Below are positions 8,243-17,350 of a stretch of 64,000 nucleotides of DNA, piece by piece (positions within the stretch are counted from its first letter, which is position 1; each line of letters starts with the position of its first letter). Below the pieces are notes generated by a model. The model saw only the letters and a program-made list of their open reading frames with translations, was not told where the DNA came from and made no database searches. Both the position numbers and the translations under genes were made by a program. The DNA is from Streptomyces sp. NBC_00440 (GTDB taxonomy: Bacteria > Actinomycetota > Actinomycetes > Streptomycetales > Streptomycetaceae), in NCBI RefSeq assembly GCF_036014215.1, contig NZ_CP107921.1:911001-975000 (forward strand). Direction: 5' to 3'.

Positions 8243-9474
8243 TGCGCCGTTCTGCGGCGCAGGACCGGAGCGAGCGAGAGCTGGCCCGCCGCCGCGACAA
8301 GGCACAGGCACGCGCTGGTCAGCCAGAGCGTCGTCGGGCCGACGAGCAGCAGCCGGGTGCCCGCGACCGGCGCCAGCAGGAAGCCCGTACCCCAGGCCAT
8401 CCCGATCAACCCGTTGTATCTCCCACGGAGATGAGGCGGTGCCAGGTCGGCGACGACGGACGCGGTCATCGCGAAGACCAGGATCTCCCCCAGCGTCCAC
8501 ACCCCGATGGCGAGCCCGTACAGGGGGGTCGTGGAGGCGAACACCATCACGGTCGTACCGACGGCGGCGACGCCGAAGCCGGTGGCGAGCACCCGGCTCT
8601 TGTCGAAGGCCCCGAGCCGGTGGCCGATCAGGGGTTGCGCGGCGATGACCACCAGCCCGTTGACCGCCATGACCGTGCCGTACGCGGTACTGGACAGGCC
8701 CTCGCCCCGCATCGCCAGGGGCAGCGTGGCGAAAGCCTGCTGGAAGACGGTCGCGTAGACCACGATGATGCCGGCGAAGGCCAGCATCGTGCGGTCGCGC
8801 ACGGGGGTGAGGAATCCGCCGGGGCTGTGCTCGCCGGCGGGTGGCTGGGTCTCGGGGACGGCGAGCCACACCAGTGCGGCGAAGACCGAGCAGGCTCCGG
8901 CGTCCAGCCAGAAGATCAACTGGTAGCCGTGGGAGGCGAGGTAGCCGCCCAGCACCATCGCCATCGAGAACCCGAGATTGACCGACCACAGCAGCAGACC
9001 GAAGGCACGGGTGCGGTCGGCGGTGGGGACGGTGTCCGCGACGAGGGCCTGGGCGGCGGGGCGGAAGAAGTCGATGGTGATGCCGAGTACGAAGCAGGCC
9101 GGGACGAGCACGCCGAGGCTGTGGGCGTGCCCGAGCGTCAGGAGCGTCGCGCCGTTCGCCAGCATGCCGCCGCTCAGGGCCACCCGGCGGCCGAAGCGGT
9201 CGGCGATGAACCCGCCGAGCGGCTGCGAGATGACCGACCCCAGGCCGGCCGTGGCGAGAATGAGCCCGGTGGTGCCGATCGGGACGCCCCGGATCCCGGT
9301 CAGATAGAGGCTGAGGAACGGATTGACCATGGAGCCGAGCCGGTTGACCAGGGTCCCGCCCCACAGCACCCAGAAAGCCCCGGGCAGCCCGCCCGCGCGG
9401 ACCCGCACGAAGGTGCGCAGCCGGCTCTCCGATTGCTCGGCGGGGCGGGTCGCTGGCATGTCGGTTCTGCTCAA
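8239..9474 (-). CDS. MFS drug/product exporter
   Basis: A 411-residue major facilitator with about 12 hydrophobic segments. The loop 2-3 signature is seen as GGFIADRFGRRVAL after the second helix. This is the usual size for a proton-driven exporter. I chose the TTG at 9474 because AGGAGA lies 5-8 nt upstream (on the minus strand AGGAGAGAGCT precedes TTG); the next in-frame ATG at 9459 would be too far from that site. It starts 53 bp after the adenylation gene and overlaps the ATP-grasp gene by 4 bp. Export of the cluster product and self-protection are the likely roles, by inference from position. Confidence 0.9.
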   Translation of the reverse strand: MSRTDMPATRPAEQSESRLRTFVRVRAGGLPGAFWVLWGGTLVNRLGSMVNPFLSLYLTGIRGVPIGTTGLILATAGLGSVISQPLGGFIADRFGRRVALSGGMLANGATLLTLGHAHSLGVLVPACFVLGITIDFFRPAAQALVADTVPTADRTRAFGLLLWSVNLGFSMAMVLGGYLASHGYQLIFWLDAGACSVFAALVWLAVPETQPPAGEHSPGGFLTPVRDRTMLAFAGIIVVYATVFQQAFATLPLAMRGEGLSSTAYGTVMAVNGLVVIAAQPLIGHRLGAFDKSRVLATGFGVAAVGTTVMVFASTTPLYGLAIGVWTLGEILVFAMTASVVADLAPPHLRGRYNGLIGMAWGTGFLLAPVAGTRLLLVGPTTLWLTSACLCLVAAAGQLSLAPVLRRRTAQ

Positions 9475-9527
9475 AGCTCTCTCCTACGGGGCGGGTTCGG
9501 TGCCGGATCACCGCGGACCGGGCGGAC

Positions 9528-11273
9528 TCAGCGACCGCACCCGCGCAGAACGGCCGGGGCCCGGACGGGAATCCCGGGCGGCCGTCCTGTGGAATCCGGC
9601 GCCCCTGCTGAATCCGGTGAGCCCGGTGAGCCCTTTACGGAGCCGCCACCGGATTCCGGTACGGCACCGACACCCGCTGCCAGCGCCGCGCGGTCGACCT
9701 TGCCGTTCGCCGTCGTGGGCAGCGTGTCCACCAGGTGGAACTCCTGCGGGACCATGTACGGGGGCAGCGTCCGCGCGCAGAAGTCCCGCAGGGCGCCCGC
9801 GTCCCACGCGTTCGCCTCGCCGTGGGGCCCGTCAGTGCCGGTCCGGCGCGTGGCCGGCACGGTGAACGCCGTCAGATGCTGCCCGCCGTCCGGCCCCGGA
9901 AGCGCCAGGACGGCGGCCGCCGTGACACCCGGGTACGCCTGCAACTGCTGCTCCACCTCGCCCAGTTCGACCCTGTTGCCGTTGATCTGCACCTGGGAGT
10001 CGGCCCGGCCGCAGAAGTAGAACTCCCCGTCCTTGCCCCGTACGCCCAGATCCCCGGTGCGCAGGACCAGCTGGCCCGACTGCGGGGACAGCGGATCGGG
10101 CACCAGCGCGGCCCGGGTGGCCACCGGGTCGTCCCAGTACCCCGTGAACAGCGCGGGGCTGCGCAGATGGAGTTCGCCGGGTACGCCGGGCTCCTCGACG
10201 ATCTCGCCCGTGCCGTCGACGAGAAGCAGCTCCGCGCCGGGATGGGCGATGCCGATGGAGAGCTGATCCGCCGTCTCGGGGAGCGGGCGGGGCACCGGCT
10301 CGAACGAGCAGGCCATCGACTCGGTGCTGCCGTAGCAGTTGGTGAACTCCGCCCGTGGCAGGAGTTCCTGGAGCCGGCGCAGCTCGGCCGGTGGGAACAC
10401 CTCGCCGCAGAAGAGGACGCGGCGCAGCCCCTGGAGCGCGGCCAGCCGCGCGGGCTCGTACCGCAGCGCCTGGCGCCAGATCGACGGTACGCCGTTGACC
10501 TGGGTCGCCCCCGTCTCCCGGAGCACCCGCAGGAAGTGCCTCGGCCAGCGCACCAGTCGCGGCGGGACGGGGACGACCGATGCTCCGCTGCCCAGCGCCA
10601 GGCCGATGTTGAGCAGCGAGAAGTCGAACTGGAGGGGCGAGGTGCTGGCGATCCGGTCGTCGGGGGTGGCGAGGCGGTGGCCCAGCATGCCCCGGTAGAA
10701 GGCGACCACGGCCCGGTGGCTCATCACGACGCCCTTGGGCCGCCCCGTGGTACCGGACGTGAAGATGATGTAGGCGGGGTCGGTGACACAGGGGGTACGC
10801 CGCCGGGGGGTACGCCAGTCCGGCATCCGCTCCACGGCCAGCCCTCCGGGCCCGAACCTGGCCGCCCCGACCTCGTGGGGGATGTCCGCACGTTCGCCGT
10901 CCGCCGCCTGGAGGTGGAGGGCGGGCCGCGCGGTCGCGATGATGGACAGCAGCCGCCGGCCCGACATTTCGGGGCTCACCGGGATGAAGGTGAGGCCGGC
11001 CCGTGAGCAGGCCAGGAACATCGCGACGGACAGCGCGGTCGTCTCGGCCTCCAGAATCACCCGGGCGCCGGTCTCGATGCCCAGTTCCTCCAGCGCCGCG
11101 GTGTAGGTGTGCACCAGGGAGCCGAGTTCGCCGTAGGTCGTCACGGTGGTCTGCCCGGGCCGGGGGGACTCCACCACGGCGGGGCGGTCCGGGGTCGTCC
11201 CCACCGCACGAAGCAGGAAGTCGTGCAGGAACTCCCCGGCGTCACCGGCCTGGTGGTACGGCTGTTGCGTCAC
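9528..11273 (-). CDS. Stand-alone amino-acid adenylation enzyme (A domain 1)
   Basis: A 581-residue NRPS-type adenylation protein without its own carrier domain. Motifs in order: FTSGTTGRPKGVVMSH (A3, about 168), a core FDFSLLNIG (A4), CYGSTES (A5, about 311), RTGDLG (A7, about 404), GRADSQVQINGNRVELGEVE region (A8, given in part as INGNRVELGEVE) and NGKVDRAAL (A10, about 526). The Asp of FDFS corresponds to the Asp that holds the substrate amino group in GrsA-type domains, so an alpha-amino acid is the likely substrate. The chosen start is GTG 11273 with GAGGGG about 10 nt upstream; the frame stays open upstream without similarity. It is the first gene of the leftward operon and must load a carrier encoded elsewhere, presumably in the divergent operon. 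Confidence 0.87.
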   Translation of the reverse strand: MTQQPYHQAGDAGEFLHDFLLRAVGTTPDRPAVVESPRPGQTTVTTYGELGSLVHTYTAALEELGIETGARVILEAETTALSVAMFLACSRAGLTFIPVSPEMSGRRLLSIIATARPALHLQAADGERADIPHEVGAARFGPGGLAVERMPDWRTPRRRTPCVTDPAYIIFTSGTTGRPKGVVMSHRAVVAFYRGMLGHRLATPDDRIASTSPLQFDFSLLNIGLALGSGASVVPVPPRLVRWPRHFLRVLRETGATQVNGVPSIWRQALRYEPARLAALQGLRRVLFCGEVFPPAELRRLQELLPRAEFTNCYGSTESMACSFEPVPRPLPETADQLSIGIAHPGAELLLVDGTGEIVEEPGVPGELHLRSPALFTGYWDDPVATRAALVPDPLSPQSGQLVLRTGDLGVRGKDGEFYFCGRADSQVQINGNRVELGEVEQQLQAYPGVTAAAVLALPGPDGGQHLTAFTVPATRRTGTDGPHGEANAWDAGALRDFCARTLPPYMVPQEFHLVDTLPTTANGKVDRAALAAGVGAVPESGGGSVKGSPGSPDSAGAPDSTGRPPGIPVRAPAVLRGCGR

Positions 11274-11741
11274 GTTGCTGAGGCCCCTCGTCTGGTGCGG
11301 GAACGATGGTCCGGGGGCGGGCCGGCCCTTCCGCCTCTCCGGCAGGTCGACCGGGTGCGGGAGCGTGCCGCGCGGGACCCGGCCGACGGCTACCGTCGCG
11401 CTCTTCTCGTATCCGACTCTGCATATTTCGCATCGCGGAAACCTACTTCCGAAGGGCGGGCCCAGACTCTCACGGAGACGCCAGGGATGGCATGTGATGT
11501 GGCTCACTCCGCGACCGGTACAGGGGCGCGCCACGCGCGGGAGTGCGAGTGCGGTCAATTTTCACGAAGTCCCAACTCCCTTTCTCCAGACCGGTGTTGC
11601 GTGGTGATGAGCGGTGAGCGAAGGGGCGGCGGGGGGCCGTTCAACCTGGACAGGCTTCAACAGTGTGTGGCAGCGTCAGCGGTACGTGGAAAATTGATTT
11701 CACGATGCGAAAGTCTTGGCTCATGTCTATGGAGGGGGTGG
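11274..11741. promoter_or_regulatory. Divergent promoter region of the biosynthetic cluster
   Basis: A 468-bp gene-free stretch between the two divergent cluster operons. It is less GC-rich in patches (11410-11450 and 11680-11730). It holds a CRP-like site at 11493-11508 and an interrupted palindrome CGTGGAAA-N5-TTTCACG at about 11685-11704, just upstream of the condensation gene's ribosome site. I could not assign clear -35/-10 boxes. Since no regulator is encoded in the cluster, this region is where outside control must act. Confidence 0.55.
11493..11508. promoter_or_regulatory. CRP/FNR-like binding site
   Basis: TGTGA-N6-TCACT, matching the classical CRP half-sites (TGTGA/TCACA) in nine of ten positions and the GTG-N6-CAC core reported for Streptomyces Crp. 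It lies in the divergent promoter region, about 220 bp from the leftward start and 235 bp from the rightward one. Functional binding is inferred. Confidence 0.4.
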
Positions 11742-12998
11742 ATGTCTGTGGCGGGACCGCTTTCGCTGGGCCAGCTCTCGGTCTGGCACGACATCCGGGA
11801 TCTGCCGAGCACCCGGTGGCACGAGGCGAACAACGCCGCGCTCTGGGCGCTCCCCCACGGCGTCGGCACGGAGGAGGTGCGCACGGCCCTGCGGGCCGTT
11901 GTCGCCCGCCATCCGTCGCTGAGGACGCGCTACGACCTCCAGGATCCCGGCTCACCAGGTCAGTTGACGCCCGACGATGACTTCTCCGACTCGCTGCTGG
12001 TGGTCGAGACGGGTGGCACTCCACCCGGGGACTTCGTCACGGGCCCGGCCTCCCTGCGCTTCCGCCTCGGCGATGAACACGGCTGGCGGGCCGCCCTGTT
12101 GACCCGGGCGGGGACCGCCTCCCACCTGCTGTTCGTCAAACACCACATCGCCGCTGACGCCTGGGCCGAGGAAGTGCTGCACCAGGAGTTCACCGGGGCG
12201 CTCACCGACCCGTCCGGAGCCGGACCTGTCCCCGCACCCGGCCCCGCCGAGCTGGCCGCCGACCAGTTCACCCCCGCGGGCCTGCGCCGGCAGAGCGCCG
12301 CACTCGACCACTGGGACCGGCTTCTCGACCGGGCACCGCCCGTCGCCCTGCCGGCCACGGCCGGTGCCGGTGCCGGTGCCGTCCAGGCCACCCTGCGTTC
12401 CGGACCCGCCCGCGCCGCCGCCCGTACGGTCGCGGCTGCGGCGGAGGTGTCCCCCTCCAGCGTCGTCCTCGCCGCCTACGCCCGCAGCGTGGCCCGGATC
12501 TGCGGCACCGACGCCCTGCTGGTGCAGCTGATGAGCGCCAACCGCTTCTCCGCCCGCTGGAAGAACGTGGTCACCTCGATGAACCAGTGGGTGCCCGCCC
12601 TGATCGAGGGCGCCCGCGAGGACGACCTGCGCAAGCTGGCGTCCGCCACGCACTGGAGCAGCCTCGGTGCCTTCCGCCACGGTGCGCACGACGTCACCGC
12701 GGTGGCCGCGCTGCTCGCCGGCAGGCCGGGGGCGCCCGAACCCGCCTGTGCCTTCAACTACGTGACCCTGCCGGAGCGGCAGCCTCCCGATTCCGGGGAA
12801 CCGGCACCCGTTGACGAGCCCGCCATCACCTGGGAGGAGCCCTTCACCTCGATCGGCCCGCGTTGTTACGCCCGCGTCCAGGAGAGCGCGTCCGGTCTGT
12901 CGGTGCGGCTCACCGCCAAGGACATCGGCCGCGAGCAGTGTGCGGAACTGCTGTGGGACATGCACCACACGCTCCTGTCCGCCGCCGGAGAGTGCTGA
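11742..12998 (+). CDS. Stand-alone condensation-domain protein
   Basis: A 418-residue NRPS condensation-superfamily protein with no attached A or carrier domain. It begins LSLGQLSVWH, a typical C1 motif, and the active-site motif is HHIAADAW at about residues 134-141 (canonical HHxxxDG, with Ala for Gly). Both His and the Asp are present, so it should be able to make an amide or ester bond. The ATG at 11742 follows a GGAGGGGGTGG ribosome site. It opens the rightward operon, 189 bp before the tandem ATP-grasp gene. Free-standing C proteins act in trans between carrier-bound acyl groups and a free amine or another carrier; the ACP, the BtrH-carrier protein and the two A enzymes here are the natural partners. 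Confidence 0.85.
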   Translation: MSVAGPLSLGQLSVWHDIRDLPSTRWHEANNAALWALPHGVGTEEVRTALRAVVARHPSLRTRYDLQDPGSPGQLTPDDDFSDSLLVVETGGTPPGDFVTGPASLRFRLGDEHGWRAALLTRAGTASHLLFVKHHIAADAWAEEVLHQEFTGALTDPSGAGPVPAPGPAELAADQFTPAGLRRQSAALDHWDRLLDRAPPVALPATAGAGAGAVQATLRSGPARAAARTVAAAAEVSPSSVVLAAYARSVARICGTDALLVQLMSANRFSARWKNVVTSMNQWVPALIEGAREDDLRKLASATHWSSLGAFRHGAHDVTAVAALLAGRPGAPEPACAFNYVTLPERQPPDSGEPAPVDEPAITWEEPFTSIGPRCYARVQESASGLSVRLTAKDIGREQCAELLWDMHHTLLSAAGEC

Positions 12999-13187
12999 CC
13001 GGCCCACGGTCAGCACCGCGAAACCGCCGTCCGGCACGGAACGCCCGGCGCACCCGGGCGCGCCACCGCCGTCGGCCCGCACCGGCGGGGCGCCCGCCCC
13101 CACCCCGACACGCGCCGGACGGCCCGCCGCCCCGGTACCGCCCTCCCCGCCCCGCCCGTGCTCGTTCCTGCCCCAGGAGGCATCTCA

Positions 13188-15641
13188 GTGCCCGAACACG
13201 TGATGGTCATCCACCGCTGGACCGACCGGTATGCCGACTACGCCGCGTATCTGGACCACGCCGTCCACCGCGTCAGCTATGTCACCACCGAACGGGCCGC
13301 CCGCCATCTGCCGCACGAACAGGCCGCGGGCGTACGGCTCGTGGACAGCACGGAGAACGTCAAACAGGTCCGTGACGCGATCGGCTCACTGGCCGAGCAG
13401 ACCGGGCCGCCGACCCGCATCGTGGCGCTCCAGGAGACCGATCTCGACCTGGCCGCCGATCTGCGCGGCGAGTTCGGCCTGCCCGGACAGCGCAGCGAGG
13501 ACCTGGAACCCCTGCGGGACAAACTGCTGATGGCCCAGCGGCTCACGGCCGCGGGCGTCCCCGTCCCCGCGACGGCCGACGCGCCGGACCACGCCGCGGT
13601 CGGGTCCTTCGCCGCCCGGCACGGCTGGCCGGTGCTGGTCAAACCGCGGCGGGGCACGGCCAGTAACGGAATCCGCCGGCTCGACTCCCCCGACGCGCTC
13701 CGGGCGTACGCGTTCCCGCGCGACACCGAGATGCTCGTACAGCCGTGGCTGCCCGACGAGGTGCTGCACGTCGACGGCGTGTACACGGGGGACGCAGGGG
13801 ACGGCCTCGGCGCGTGGCGGGCGTCCCGCTATCTGAGCACCTGTCTGGAGTTCACCGCAGGCGCCGCACTCGGCTCCGTCGAGATCGACGACCCCGTACT
13901 CCTCGGCCGGATCGGAGAGATCGCCGCGGCGACGGCCGGTGCCCTCTTCGCCGGGCCCGCGGTCTTCCATCTGGAGCTCTTCGAGAGCGGGAGCGGCGCA
14001 CTGACCGTCCTGGAGATCGGGGCGAGGCCGGGCGGCGCCGAAGTGCCCTTCATCTGGCGTGAGGTGCACGGTATCGACCTGATGGCGGTGGCCGTCGCCC
14101 AGCAGACGGGCATCGGGAACGCATCCGCGCCCGCCTTCGAAGGACCCGCCGATGTGGCGGGCTGGCTGCTGGTGCCGCCCTCGGTGCCGATGCCCTGCCG
14201 GGTCCTCTCGGCGACCGGGCCCCGGGCCTCCGACGCGGCGCCCGGACCGTACGCCGAAGTACGCCCGCACGACGGGGCGTTGCTGAGCGAGAGCGGGTAC
14301 GAGAACGCCGGCATCCGGTTCCGGTTCCGCGGGCGGGACAGCGCCGGGGTCACGGAGGCCGTCCGCCGCACGATCCGGGAAGCCTCGCTGGTGTGCGCCC
14401 CCGTCGACGTCCGGCGGCCCGGCCGGCTCGCCGTCGTGGGCTGCGGCAATCCGCCCTACCGCTCGTACGCGCTGAGCGCCGTCGCCGCAGGGGTCGAGGC
14501 CGCCCTCGTCCAGAGCACCGCCGTCGACTGGCAACGCCCTTATGTGGGCGACCGGTTCCGGACCGCGGACACCTCCGATGCCACGGCCACCGCGCGGGCC
14601 GTGGCGGAACTGCTGGACGGCCATGAAGGACCCGGCGCCGTACTGACCTGGGACGAGACCCTCCTGGAGACCACCGCCGAGGTCGCCCGGCTGCTGCGGC
14701 TGCCGCATATGAGCCCCGAGGCGGCCCGGCGCTGCCGCGACAAGCTGGCCACCCGGCGGCTGCTCGGCGCGGCCGGGGTCCCCTCTGCCGCGTACCGCCA
14801 TGTGCACAGCCGGGCGGAGGCTGCGGAGGCCGCCGAGGCGCTCGGCTGGCCGGTCGTGGTCAAACCGCGCGGGCTTGCCGGCAGCATCGGGGTCAGCCTC
14901 GTGGAAGGCCCCGAACAGCTCGCCCGCGCCTTCGAGCAGGCGCGCACCTCCTCGTTCCCCGGGATCAGCGCCCTGGACGGCGCGATCGTCGAGGAGTATC
15001 TGGAGGGCCCGGAGATCAGTGTGGACTGCGCGGTCTCCGACGGGGCGGTCCGCATCGTCAACGTCGCGCACAAGCAGCTCGGATTCGCCCCGTACTTCGA
15101 GGAGACCGGCCACCGGGTCGCCCCCTGGCGCGACGAGCCCTGGGCCGACGAGGTGCGGTCCGTGGTGGCGCGGGCCCATACGGTCCTCGGTGTCCGCACC
15201 GGCCTGACCCACACCGAGCTGCGCCTCACCCGCACCGGGCCGCGCGTCGTGGAGGTGAACGGCCGGCTCGGCGGCGACTTCATCCCGCTGCTCGGCACGC
15301 TCGCCACCGGCGTCTGCCCGGTCACGGCCGCCGTGGACATCGCGCTCGGCCGCACCCCCGACCTCACCCAAACCCGGGACCGCTGCGCCGAGGTCCGCTT
15401 CGTCTACCCCGAGCACGACTGCACTGTGGACTCCCTCGATCTGACCGCCGCCGCTGCCGAACCCGGCATCGTCGAAGCGGTCCCGCTCGTCGCCCCGGGC
15501 AGCGAACTGCTGCTGCCCCCACGCGGCATCGTGCCCCGCCTCGCCGCGCTGATCGCCGTCGGCGACAGCCCGGACGAGTGCGCGGCCGCGCTCGGCCGCG
15601 CCCAGCGTGCCGTGCGGCACACCCTCACCCGACTTCCGTGA
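13188..15641 (+). CDS. Tandem (double) ATP-grasp ligase
   Basis: An 817-residue protein made of two complete ATP-grasp ligases in one chain. The first half has VLVKPRRGTASNGI (about 147-160) and LEIGARPGG (about 273); the second has VVVKPRGLAGSIGVSLV (about 556-572) and VEVNGRLGGDF (about 688-698). Both keep the ATP-binding Lys, the glycine loop and the distal Glu-x-Asn/Gly-x-Arg segment, so both look active. The second half is closer to typical dipeptide ligases. The start is GTG 13188, fixed by a perfect AGGAGG at 13175-13180. It is followed after 29 bp by the carbamoyltransferase. Two successive amide-bond steps by one polypeptide is the simple inference; alternatively one half may do a different acyl-phosphate reaction. 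Confidence 0.87.
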   Translation: MPEHVMVIHRWTDRYADYAAYLDHAVHRVSYVTTERAARHLPHEQAAGVRLVDSTENVKQVRDAIGSLAEQTGPPTRIVALQETDLDLAADLRGEFGLPGQRSEDLEPLRDKLLMAQRLTAAGVPVPATADAPDHAAVGSFAARHGWPVLVKPRRGTASNGIRRLDSPDALRAYAFPRDTEMLVQPWLPDEVLHVDGVYTGDAGDGLGAWRASRYLSTCLEFTAGAALGSVEIDDPVLLGRIGEIAAATAGALFAGPAVFHLELFESGSGALTVLEIGARPGGAEVPFIWREVHGIDLMAVAVAQQTGIGNASAPAFEGPADVAGWLLVPPSVPMPCRVLSATGPRASDAAPGPYAEVRPHDGALLSESGYENAGIRFRFRGRDSAGVTEAVRRTIREASLVCAPVDVRRPGRLAVVGCGNPPYRSYALSAVAAGVEAALVQSTAVDWQRPYVGDRFRTADTSDATATARAVAELLDGHEGPGAVLTWDETLLETTAEVARLLRLPHMSPEAARRCRDKLATRRLLGAAGVPSAAYRHVHSRAEAAEAAEALGWPVVVKPRGLAGSIGVSLVEGPEQLARAFEQARTSSFPGISALDGAIVEEYLEGPEISVDCAVSDGAVRIVNVAHKQLGFAPYFEETGHRVAPWRDEPWADEVRSVVARAHTVLGVRTGLTHTELRLTRTGPRVVEVNGRLGGDFIPLLGTLATGVCPVTAAVDIALGRTPDLTQTRDRCAEVRFVYPEHDCTVDSLDLTAAAAEPGIVEAVPLVAPGSELLLPPRGIVPRLAALIAVGDSPDECAAALGRAQRAVRHTLTRLP

Positions 15642-15670
15642 CTGACCACAGCCAACGAGGAGAGACGCGC

Positions 15671-17350
15671 ATGACGTGGATTCTTGGAGTCAACGCCCCT
15701 CCCGCCGGGTGGCACGACAGCGCCGCCTGCCTCATCGACGGGAACGGTGAGATCGTCGCCTTCTCCGAGGAGGAGCGGTGCAACCGGCGCCGGCACTCGC
15801 TCTACCGCAAACCGCTGGGCGCTGCCCGGTTCTGTCTGGAACAGGCCGGGATCTCCGCCGCCGACATCGATGTGGTCGCGCTCGGCTGGGACAGCGAGCA
15901 GCTGTACCCGCGCCGGTTCGCGACCGACGCGGAGTTCCTGGCGTACGCCGTCGGCCTGGACTTCGGCGAGCGCACGCCCGAGGTCGTCCGCGTACCCCAC
16001 CACCAGGCGCACGCCGCCTCGTCGTTCTACGCATCGCCCTTCTCCAGGGCCGGGGTCCTGGTAGTCGACGGGCACGGCGAGAACGAGTCCTCCACCATCT
16101 GGACGTACGAGGACGGCGCCGAACCGCGCCTGGAGCGGACCTGGCAGCGCACCGCGTCGCTGGGGTACGCCTACGACGCCGCGTCCACCTGGCTCGGCTT
16201 CTCCTTCCTCAACGCGGGCAAGACCATGGGTCTCGCCGCGTACGGCCGCGCCGCCGGTCTTGACGTCGAGTCCCTGGTCGACATCCGGGCCGACGACTTC
16301 CGGCTGGCCGTCGAGCCGCTGGCGGAGAGCACCGGGCACGCCACCGCCGACGAGATCAAGGAGCAGTACGACACGACGGTCGCCCGGTGGCGGGAGCGCT
16401 ACACCCGGATCGCGGGCGCCGCCGCGCCGAGCGCCCCCGAGGAGGCACTCACCGATGACCCCCGCGCGATTCTCGTGGCCTACACCGCACAGCGGCTCAT
16501 CGAGGAGACCGTCAGTCATCTCGCGGCGCTGACCCGCAAGACGTCCGGTGTCGAACAGCTCTGCATGAGCGGCGGCGTGGCGCTGAACTGCAGCACCAAC
16601 GGCACGCTGCCCGGACCGCTGTACGTCCCGCCGGTGCCGCACGACGCGGGCGTAGCGCTCGGAGCCGCCTGGACCGTACGGCCGCCGAAGCGGCGGGCCG
16701 GGGCGCTCAGCCCCTATCTGGGCACCGACATCCACGGCTACGACCACACCAACGGGCCCGGCAGGCCGGACACTTCGGGACTGCTCCGCAGCGATCTCGA
16801 CACCGACGAGCTGACCGCACTGCTCATCGACGGCCAGGTCGGGGCGGTCGCCCAGGGCCGGGCGGAGGTCGGGCCGCGTGCGCTGTGCCGCCGGTCGATC
16901 ATCGCCGTACCGGACACCGCGGCGGTGCACGCCCGGGTGAACTCCATCAAGAACCGCGAGCAGTGGCGCCCCTTCGCGGGGGTCACCCGGCCCGACTACG
17001 GCGCCCTGCTCTGGGAGCAGCAGGAGCATCTGAGCCGCTACATGCTCGGCGCGGCCAGGGCGACCGAACTCGGGCGCGGTGTCGCACCCGGTGTCGTGCA
17101 CGTCGACGGCACCACCCGCCCGCAGGTACTGCACGGCGACGAGGCACCGGCGGTGGGGGCGGCCCTGGACGGCCTGCGGCGGGACGGTGTGCCACCGGTG
17201 CTGCTCAACACCTCCTTCAACGACAAGGGCGAACCCGTCGTCAACACCGCGGCCGACGCGGTGCGGGCGTTCCGCTCCATGGACCTCGACTTCCTGGTCC
17301 TGGGCGACGAGCTGTACCGCAAACCGAACCGGACAGGAGGCCCGAACTGA
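15671..17350 (+). CDS. Carbamoyltransferase (NodU/CmcH/TobZ family)
   Basis: A 559-residue O/N-carbamoyltransferase. The family uses carbamoyl phosphate and ATP to form carbamoyl-adenylate and then carbamoylates an alcohol or amine. The N-terminal Kae1-like domain has HHQAHAAS (about 110-117, metal-binding His), DGHGE, GKTMGLAAYG and SGGVALNC (about 300). The C-terminal domain has GRAEVGPRALCRRSI, NREQWRPFAG and LLNTSFN. The length is standard. The ATG at 15671 follows GAGGAGAG; the stop TGA overlaps the next ATG by 1 nt. In antibiotic clusters this family decorates the product late, so a carbamate or urea group in the product is expected. The acceptor is unknown. Confidence 0.9.
   Translation: MTWILGVNAPPAGWHDSAACLIDGNGEIVAFSEEERCNRRRHSLYRKPLGAARFCLEQAGISAADIDVVALGWDSEQLYPRRFATDAEFLAYAVGLDFGERTPEVVRVPHHQAHAASSFYASPFSRAGVLVVDGHGENESSTIWTYEDGAEPRLERTWQRTASLGYAYDAASTWLGFSFLNAGKTMGLAAYGRAAGLDVESLVDIRADDFRLAVEPLAESTGHATADEIKEQYDTTVARWRERYTRIAGAAAPSAPEEALTDDPRAILVAYTAQRLIEETVSHLAALTRKTSGVEQLCMSGGVALNCSTNGTLPGPLYVPPVPHDAGVALGAAWTVRPPKRRAGALSPYLGTDIHGYDHTNGPGRPDTSGLLRSDLDTDELTALLIDGQVGAVAQGRAEVGPRALCRRSIIAVPDTAAVHARVNSIKNREQWRPFAGVTRPDYGALLWEQQEHLSRYMLGAARATELGRGVAPGVVHVDGTTRPQVLHGDEAPAVGAALDGLRRDGVPPVLLNTSFNDKGEPVVNTAADAVRAFRSMDLDFLVLGDELYRKPNRTGGPN

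Noticed and set aside
6959..9511. A single 850-codon open frame covering the ATP-grasp and MFS genes
   Set aside because: Its N-terminal half is an Arg/Pro-rich shadow of the MFS frame; the ATP-grasp start at 8242 is fixed by a GTGA overlap and family similarity.
11109..11741. Upstream extension of the condensation protein
   Set aside because: It has no similarity, runs over the divergent promoter and the start of the A gene, and lacks a ribosome site; ATG 11742 has a strong one.
13386..15620. A 744-codon minus-strand ORF opposite the tandem ATP-grasp gene
   Set aside because: It is a frame shadow typical of GC-rich DNA, with Gly/Arg/Pro-rich translation and no motif.
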